From the NCBI RefSeq assembly GCF_030272615.1, contig NC_081412.1, positions 548,544,488 to 548,608,487 of the forward strand: a DNA stretch of 64,000 nucleotides. Direction: 5' to 3'. This DNA comes from Cryptomeria japonica (Eukaryota > Streptophyta > Pinopsida > Cupressales > Cupressaceae). Both the position numbers and the translations under genes were made by a program. Under the pieces are notes generated by a model that was not told where the DNA came from, searched no databases, and worked only from the letters and a program-made list of their open reading frames with translations. Shown piece after piece: positions 57,567 to 64,000 of the stretch; within the stretch, counting starts at the first letter, position 1, and each line of letters opens with the position of its first letter.

Positions 57567-59000
57567 TGTTGACATATTGGCACAAATGTTGATGATATTG
57601 ATGAATCAGTATAAGAACTGTTGGTGATGATATAGTTGAGATGTTGTTTGATGACTTGATGATCCGTTTGTGTTGTCATTGATGGCAAGTATGGTTACAT
57701 TGTTCTATCATGCTATCTAAGTCATCTATGATTGACCAGAAAGCTATGGAATGGATTTGACAGTTAACTGGGAAATAGGACTTTAACCGGTAAATGTGAA
57801 ATTGTGTTATGCTTAAGTAATTGGATCTAGAGATTGTTGAAGAATTTGGTGTTGCGGTTTGGAATATGTGTTTGTAACATTGTAATGAGGTTACGACCGT
57901 AACCACATCATGTTTTGGCTATCAGAAGTCATGTTTGTGACTGACTGATGTATTTTCTGTAGGGTTTAAGAACTGGTATTCAAATCTTATAACTGATAAT
58001 GATTTTGAGTTCGACGGTGTATTACATTATGTTTGTAAGATGGTGATGACACGGTTTAATCCACATGAATAAGATGTTGTTTTGGCACATACAAAGAGCA
58101 AATTTCTTGGGAATGAGCAAAGTGCTTAGTAGAATGAGCTAAGGGTTTGAAAGTGTATCAGAACAATGTGCAGTGATCATTCAACGACTATAATTGATTT
58201 GTAATTTGTCGTAATGATTCATATGATGATCTGTAATGATTTGTAAAGATTTGTGATGACCTATGATGTAAATCTTAGTACGAGGTTAGGTTTTTGTAAC
58301 CAACTATTTAGTTTAAGTCTGTGATGATTTACTGTGTCAGTGATCAAAAGAAGAGTGTGTGGTCGAACCAGTGTGTGTGTTTGCAAGAGAGAAGAAAATT
58401 GGAGTAGAAAAGGATTTTTACAAGTAAGAAAAGAGTGTTATTTTTAGATCATACATCTATTGTTCCCTAACAATTGCAATAGACTCAAAACCCCTTAACC
58501 GGGTAGGTCCTGACAGGCCTAATTGTACAAATCCCTTCACCGGGTGACTCATTAGCTTGGGTTCTAAATCCTTTCACAAGGTTACTCCTAACAAAGTAAA
58601 AATCTTAATAGGGTTGAGGTAAATCCCTTAACCGGGGGACTCCTAACAGGGTCTTCTCCTAACCGGGCTATGCTCCTAAAAAGGCGCATTTTGAAAGAGT
58701 GCATTATTTTATGGGTACCAATTCCCACTGTGGTTTTCCCATTTGGGTTTCCACATGAAAATATTGGTGTTCATGTGTTGATTGATTTCTTATGTGTTGA
58801 AGTTGATATCTTTCTATTACATGCATGTTGATGAACACTTAGAAGAATAGTTTGATAAATCTGATTAGCAGTATGATTATAGTTATTATCGGTACTGTTT
58901 ATGAGTTGTTTTGAAAGAATTTTTTGCTAATTGTTAAAGTTTTAAATTTTATTGTTATTATTGATTCACCCCCCCTCTCAGTAATAACTGGATCCTCACA
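57567..59000 (-). mobile_element. 1.4-kb solo LTR-like element, copy B, inside the LINE endonuclease
   Basis: In minus orientation it runs from TGTGAGGATCCAG (59000) to CAATATGTCAACA (57567). It carries the same G-tract (TGAGAGGGGGGGTGAATCA, 58963-58988 region) and the same CCAATATTTTCATGTGGAAA then CCACAGTGGGAA block as copy A. Repeated aaccgg-like motifs lie at 58495-58680. The endonuclease reading resumes at 59001 (FKWLDHAMTMKRSFF), which supports insertion. The flanks TTTAA and AATAA match at only 3 of 5 positions. Confidence 0.65.
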
Positions 59001-59125
59001 AATAACATTTAAATGGCTTGATCATGCTATGACGATGAAACGATCCTTTTTCTCTTTTGGGGATTATCAAGATCTCTCAATTTTACCTCTCCTTGAGGTT
59101 ACCTTGTTAGACCACTAACCCATCA
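59001..59125 (+). pseudogene. LINE endonuclease, C-terminal part
   Basis: TFKWLDHAMTMKRSFFSFGD then LSILPLLEVTLLDHxPIKF corresponds to the end of the L1 endonuclease. The usual SDHxP motif is replaced by LDHxPI. It continues the fragment that ends at 57566. Confidence 0.7.
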
Positions 59126-59649
59126 AGTTCAACATTGAATGGCAAGTGGGTCATGTACGAACTTCCAAGGCTTAGTTTCTTTTTTTTAAAACCTATTTGT
59201 TGAGCCATCTGCCCATGATGGCCCACATTTAGCGGGTTTGAAATTTAGAGAATTGTCCTGACTCAACAAGTTGGGTGGATCACTCGGTGGAATGGTGTTA
59301 TTCAATGTACGACTTGCTTTATCTAGATTTATGGTCGATAACTAGCCATGTATCACCAACAGTCATACAAGGTTACCACCTTGGATCTCCATCACACCAT
59401 GAAGGCTCTTGCTGCCAATCCTTTCTCTCCCACCCTACAAGTGAGGGTTGCTCAACTCGATCATCAAAGTTGATAGCCATGTTGTTTGTAGTACCCAGAT
59501 CAAAGCTATTCTTCATTGGCTTAAGGTTGGGGATCATTATTTCAAAGAATTTTTCTTGGCTCTTTGAGCTTGTCATTCCTCACTAAGCATGAAAAGAATC
59601 AAGGAAGGTCATATACTATTCTTTGAGCTACTAGATATTCTCCAGATGT

Positions 59650-61260
59650 TTGTTTGTCATTGTGAGAAATTCTTTATTGCTTAAGAAGACTTGCTTGAGT
59701 GAAATAGGGCTCTGCGTGAGTGCCTTAATGTTGTTCCCTCTTGGCTCTCTGAAGTACAAAAGGTTTTCTTGTGACCAATTTCTCACCATTGAGGACCTTA
59801 AGAAAGTTGCATTCTCCATGGTCAATGATAAGACCCTTGGGTGAAATGGATTTCCTTGTGAATTTTACAAATCTTTTTGGCCTTGTGTGAGGTCTGATTT
59901 GCATAAGGTCTACCTAGAAGCCTTTAAATTTTTATTTTTTTAAAATAATGCCTAGTAAAAAATTTAACGCGACTAGCAACGCTGGCATGACACGCCCTCT
60001 AGCTCCACATGAAACACTTTAAACTCGAAGCTATGAACCAGTGAGGCCACAACTGAGGGACCTCATGCCCACACTTCACTTGTTCAAACCCGCGAGCACA
60101 ATGGCCCAACAAAGACACAAGTCCTGCGAGCACAATGGCCCAGCAGGGGTTTAAAACTTGGTGGCCACTTCACCAACAAAGTGTTTTAATTGCGACACTA
60201 CATGTCCGAAGACAACCTAGAATTCTTTAATTATCAATCTCTTGGTTAGTTAATTAATAAAGGGAATATCAAGTTCATACCTAAGGCATGTGACCTTGAA
60301 GACATTTGCAACTAGCGACCTATTACTTTTCTCAATGTTTCCTATTAGATTGTTGCCTAGGCCTTGGCTCTAAAGATTTATTGTCTTCTTTCATAAATTG
60401 TCCACCCTAAACAAATTGGTTTCATTAAATCTAGATTCATCCTAGATAATCTCATTGTAGTTTATGAAGGCATAAAATGGGCTCGTCGATCTAAACATAG
60501 TGCCATCTTTATCAAGATCAACTTTGCCAAAGCATATGATTTGATAGAGTGGCCTTCCACTCTTGCCATGTTTGAAGCTCTTGGTTTTGGTCCTCATTAC
60601 ATCTAGTTTGTGAAGATGTTATTTGGGGATGCATCTGCATGCATCATCATCAATGGTCACCAATCTTCAACCTTCGGGCTATATAGATCTATCTACTAGG
60701 GTTTCCCTTTGGCTCCTTCCTTGTATGTGCTAGCCACTGGGGGATTTGGGTATTTGCTTGCTAATTCTATCTCCATTGGGTGGGTAAGGGGAAATTCCTT
60801 GCTTGAGTTACCTCACATCTTGTCAATTGCCATTTTGTGGATGACTCTTTTCTCACCCTCATTGAAGATGAGTATAATGTTCGGGAGGCTCCCTAGTGTC
60901 TTGACACTTTCTGTTTGACCTCTGGGTTGTTGATTTAAGGGTACACAATCTAGTGTTATCAACAATCGTTTCTCCTAGCTCCTCATTGGATGCTCCAATA
61001 TGGGTTGAAGTGGATAGGTCATGGTGAAATATTTCAATATCTTGGTATCCCTTTTTCTTTACAGGGCTCTCCTATGGACCTCTAGAATGTGCTCCTCATT
61101 AGAATTAAGAAAAAGTTGGCTTACTAGATCACCAAGCCGCTTTCTTTAGCTTGTAAATTTTAGATTTGCTCTAAAATTCCTATAGCCACCCATGTTTATT
61201 ATTCATCTTGCTAGGCTCCCTCAAAAGCTTCTTACAATAAACTTGAGAAACTTCTTAGAG
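59650..61260 (+). pseudogene. LINE reverse transcriptase, split by a SINE-like insertion
   Basis: Segment one (to 59929) reads TIEDLKKVAFSMVNDKTLG then NGFPCEFYKSFWPCVRSDLH. After the insertion come INKGNIKFIPKACDLEDICN, HPKQIGFIKSRFILDNLIVV, YEGIKWARRSKHSAIF, IKINFAKAYDLIEWP, ALGFGPHYI and FPLAPSLYVLATGGFGYLLA. The palm motif near 60830 is in another frame (GHF-VDDSFLTLIEDE). The D in IKIDFAKAYD is now N. Stops and frameshifts abound. Confidence 0.82.
59930..60224 (-). mobile_element. Candidate tRNA-derived SINE with internal duplication
   Basis: The 295-bp insert interrupts the LINE reverse transcriptase. On the minus strand TGGTGAAGTGG matches the RNA polymerase III box A consensus TRGYNNARNGG, and GGGTTTGAACAAG about 85 bases later is an imperfect box B. 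The spacing is inflated by a duplicated module (TGGGCCATTGTGCTCGC twice). The minus-strand 3' end is A-rich (TTTTAAAAAAATAAA). The flanks ctttaaat (59922-59929) and ctttaatt (60225-60232) could be a degraded target duplication. Confidence 0.5.
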
Positions 61261-61859
61261 ATTTTTTATGGGCCTCTTCGGCTAATCATTGTGGCTTTCA
61301 TATAGTGGCTTGGGAGTTATGTTGCCTCCTGTGTGATTCCGATGGACTTGGGCTTCTTTCTACTCAGAAGCAACAACTCACTTTATGTGCTAAATGGGTC
61401 ATTTATGCCATCTCTAGAAAAGAGGCTTGGAAAATCCTTCTCTGACATTATATTTTTTTAGGATTTCCTGTTAACTAACCTTCCTAGAAGGGGATTCATA
61501 CCCTTCTTATTATGAAATATGTCATTCATATTGAAGCCACCTTTGTTGCAAAAAGTATTTGGTGTGCTTGGGAAGTTGTCAAGCCTTGGCTTTAGTGGAA
61601 TGGGTTTGGTTTCAGAGATGGTCTTTCTTTCAACCAACACAATATTTAGTGGTCTCTACTCATTCAGCTTCAGGGGCTTCTTTTGGTGCATGTGCCTGGG
61701 GTTCATGCTCTGTGCTTTCATATGTGCAATATTTGCACACCTCGAGACTTTTTTCTAGAGTTAGTATGAATCTTTGCTCTTGGGAAGATATGTAGACCCA
61801 ATTCTAGCTTATTTGGCCAAATCAATAGATATTTGACACTGTTGTTTCTTCTTTGCCTC

Positions 61860-62350
61860 TCAATATGCTACACAAGCTAGGTTTTTATTCTATGAAACCT
61901 TGGTGGAAAGATTGGCATTGGTTCCCCAATATCTCTTTTTATAGTTACAAACCTTGGATGAGGTATTGCTAGCTCTCTCTGCACCTGCCCATGGTGCCAA
62001 CCTTTAATCTTTAGTGGTATTTGCAGTCTCTCAGGTGGTTTGGAGTCGTAGATTCCATAATATTTTATCTGCTATCCTTGAGACCAAGCTCACTCATTTT
62101 TCTTGATGTAATTTTTTTCAAGGCTTGCCTTTGGGCTCTTGCTTGAGGCATATGTGTATTCCTGATTCGTGTTGCCCTTCTTATAGATAACCTGAAACTT
62201 TCACACACCTCTTTAGGTTTTGCCGCTATGCTCAAAATTTGTGGTGTTGGATTCATGATTTCTTTCAGCTGTTTCAGCAAGAGCCCTTTTCCTGACATAT
62301 GGTCCTTTTAGGGGATTTGCCTTGCATCCCCTTCAAATTTACCTAAATTT
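61860..62350 (+). pseudogene. LINE zf-RVT-type domain
   Basis: QGLPLGSCLRHMCIPDSCCP-SYR, PETFTHLFRFCRYAQNLWCW and IHDFFQLFQQEPF show the Cys/His spacing of the zinc-binding domain that follows L1 reverse transcriptase. The stretch between 61260 and 61860 carries the degraded connecting region. Confidence 0.75.
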
Positions 62351-63106
62351 GACATGCTTTCAATGTGGAAATCCTCTTTACAATATGGAAAAATAAAAAT
62401 GCTATTTTGTTATCTCATAGCTTGATTGATATTCATGTTTCACTTTTTACTTAAGTGTGTTTATGTAATAATGTGATGCTTCAAATTCAAGTGCAAGCCA
62501 ACAAGATTGCCTTGGAGGTGGCCCATGTTCAAATCCTTCTGGAGCATTGGGGAAATGTTTCGTGTACGGTTGCTAGAGTGCCTCCAAATTCTTCTACCGA
62601 CCCCTCTATTGGTCCTTTTGCCTCCCATGATCAGTCTTTGCCCCACGACCGTTGACATGGATGTAGCTCTTTCACTTGCTGTTCCCAGACCCTGCAATCC
62701 TAGGCTGCCTACAACTAGTCTGGTGGTGGCAATGCTTTCAACAAGTGGTGCTTTGCCTCTTCGGCACATAGGGGTTTTGCCTCTAGGTGGGGTTTGGGGA
62801 GTGTGGACCTGGCCACCGGTGGTGCCAACTTTCGATGGTGATAATGGATGGCCTAGCTCTTTTAAAGAGCTCCCGCATTTGACTCTGGCGATCTCGCACC
62901 CACTAATTTATGGGGTCCTAAGGATGATAGAGATCTGCCTCCTTTGGCCATTGCTTTAGCTTCTCTCTGGACTTGGTCTGTGTTTATTGTGGTTTTTGAC
63001 TCTTTAGGCTCTACTCTTTTGACTCCTGAGAGGTTATCTTGTATCCCCCTACTTTTTTTTTGTGAACAATGTACCTTCTCTTTAATTAATGGAAATGACT
63101 ACTATT
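62351..63106 (+). other. LINE 3' tail
   Basis: GC-richer sequence without a stable frame precedes the A-run. The final part (ttaattaatggaaatgac) is typical of LINE 3' ends. I see no RNase H domain, unlike the LINE at 24311-27365. Confidence 0.5.
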
Positions 63107-63115
63107 CATCAAAAA

Positions 63116-64000
63116 ATAATCTTGAATGTCCATACAAACTAAAGTTAGTTCCAATATAACAAAAAAGTACATTTCATGATGTTGATCGAGAATCTTTTAA
63201 ATATAAAGTAGTGTCATTTATGAAATGAGGCAACCAATAGAATCAAACACCTATGAAAAATAATTGATTGTACTATTAATTATTTTATAGTCAAAATGAA
63301 TAGAGTGAAAAATATTCAGAAGGTACAATTAATTATGAACCCAATATAAAATGTTAACCCAATTTTAATAATTCAAAATATATTTAAAGCAAACTATTTT
63401 AATTCTACTCTACCAACTTCTAAAAATGAAAATAATTTCTTAATTAAGAGACGCATTAAAGTGATTGCTTGTACCTTCCATGCATTCACATTTTTTAATC
63501 TCTTTTTAAAATGGGTAATATATAAAGTTAATTACGAAATTATGCTCCACTTACCTTATCCCATTTCCATTTTCTTATATTCTCTTCTCATATGCTTTTC
63601 CCACATGATTAGCTGTTCATTCAATTATGATGAATGAGAATGAGAATGTGAAATGCTCAACTTTGTTACAGCATGCATTATTTTCCACTGAGAAGAGTAA
63701 AATAATGTTCATCTTGCACAAACTCCATACGCCACGTATTTAACAAAACTATAACTTGAAATTCTGGGTATCATGGCCACTGGCTTAATGGTCCCGCCTG
63801 ATTTTTTTTGGGTATTTCACGCACAGTTTGGGGACTAATTTTGATTGTGGACCTAGATCATCAAACAAATTTAGTATGATGAATATTCATGCAAAATCTT
63901 CCTCTTCGTACGATACTGTCTTCCGAGGATTTTGATTGTATTTTAGGCCAAAAGTCCCTAAATACGGTCATTCTGCGAAATGAGTAAGCAACCTTTCGGA
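63116..64000. other. No recognisable feature
   Basis: AT-rich sequence with no ORF above 60 codons and no repeat partner in the window. Confidence 0.4.

Larger units (their letters stand above)
55640..63115 (+). mobile_element. Decayed L1-type LINE with nested LTR and SINE
   Basis: Plus-strand fragments follow the order of a plant L1 element: DUF4283-type ORF1 with a zinc knuckle, endonuclease, reverse transcriptase, and zf-RVT, ending with a short A-run at about 63107-63115 (catcaaaaaataatc). An LTR-like element (57567-59000) splits the endonuclease and a SINE-like element (59930-60224) splits the reverse transcriptase. Excluding them the LINE is about 5.7 kb, near full length. Numerous stops and frameshifts show it is long dead. 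The 5' limit is approximate, and no convincing target duplication was found. Confidence 0.85.

Overview
This window is repeat-packed plant nuclear DNA. Every protein similarity I can recognise belongs to a transposable element, and I found no convincing host gene, rRNA, tRNA or organellar segment. The element types (CACTA TNP2, DUF4283-type L1 LINEs, Ty3/gypsy gag-type LTR elements, kilobase-scale solo LTRs) and the deep nesting point to a seed plant with a very large genome. A gymnosperm is plausible but unproven.

Layout. (1) 1-6667: a minus-strand, gag-only LTR retrotransposon, cut by the window start. (2) 6668-28766: a decayed minus-strand CACTA (En/Spm) transposon. Its first gene, TNP2 (28766 down to about 11710), is interrupted by a 9.8-kb non-coding LTR element (13301-23081, plus strand) and by a 5'-truncated LINE (24311-27365, minus strand, 15-bp target duplication). 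A second CACTA gene (about 11540 down to 6730) encodes a SET-like domain and a charged C-terminal region. (3) 28767-31234: no genes, but a pair of 344-bp direct repeats. (4) 31324-47428: a 3.7-kb solo LTR with target duplication TGCAT. It is split by a second insertion of the gag-only family at 34944-47356. That insertion is a tandem LTR-internal-LTR-internal-LTR composite bounded by one target duplication, GTAAT. (5) 47434-49190: fossil gypsy gag-pol. (6) 49200-53417: mostly unidentified, with one LTR-like remnant. (7) 53418-54820 and 57567-59000: two inverted copies of a 1.4-kb LTR-like family. (8) About 55640-63115: a nearly full-length but dead L1-type LINE, split by one of those LTRs and by a tRNA-like SINE. 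(9) 63116-64000: nothing identified.

The gag-only family carries LTRs of about 1.1-1.26 kb, a PBS starting TGGTGAACC, a PPT, a Ty3/gypsy gag with a zinc knuckle and a broken retropepsin motif, and no reverse transcriptase or integrase. It must be mobilised in trans. Two observations seem most worth follow-up. One is the SET-like domain in the accessory gene of the CACTA element. The other is the tandem gag-only composite, whose two units keep different stages of decay: a microhomology deletion, a 635-bp duplication, and C-to-T stop codons. All coordinates, reading frames and target duplications were read by eye. Family names come from motif recognition, not database searches.
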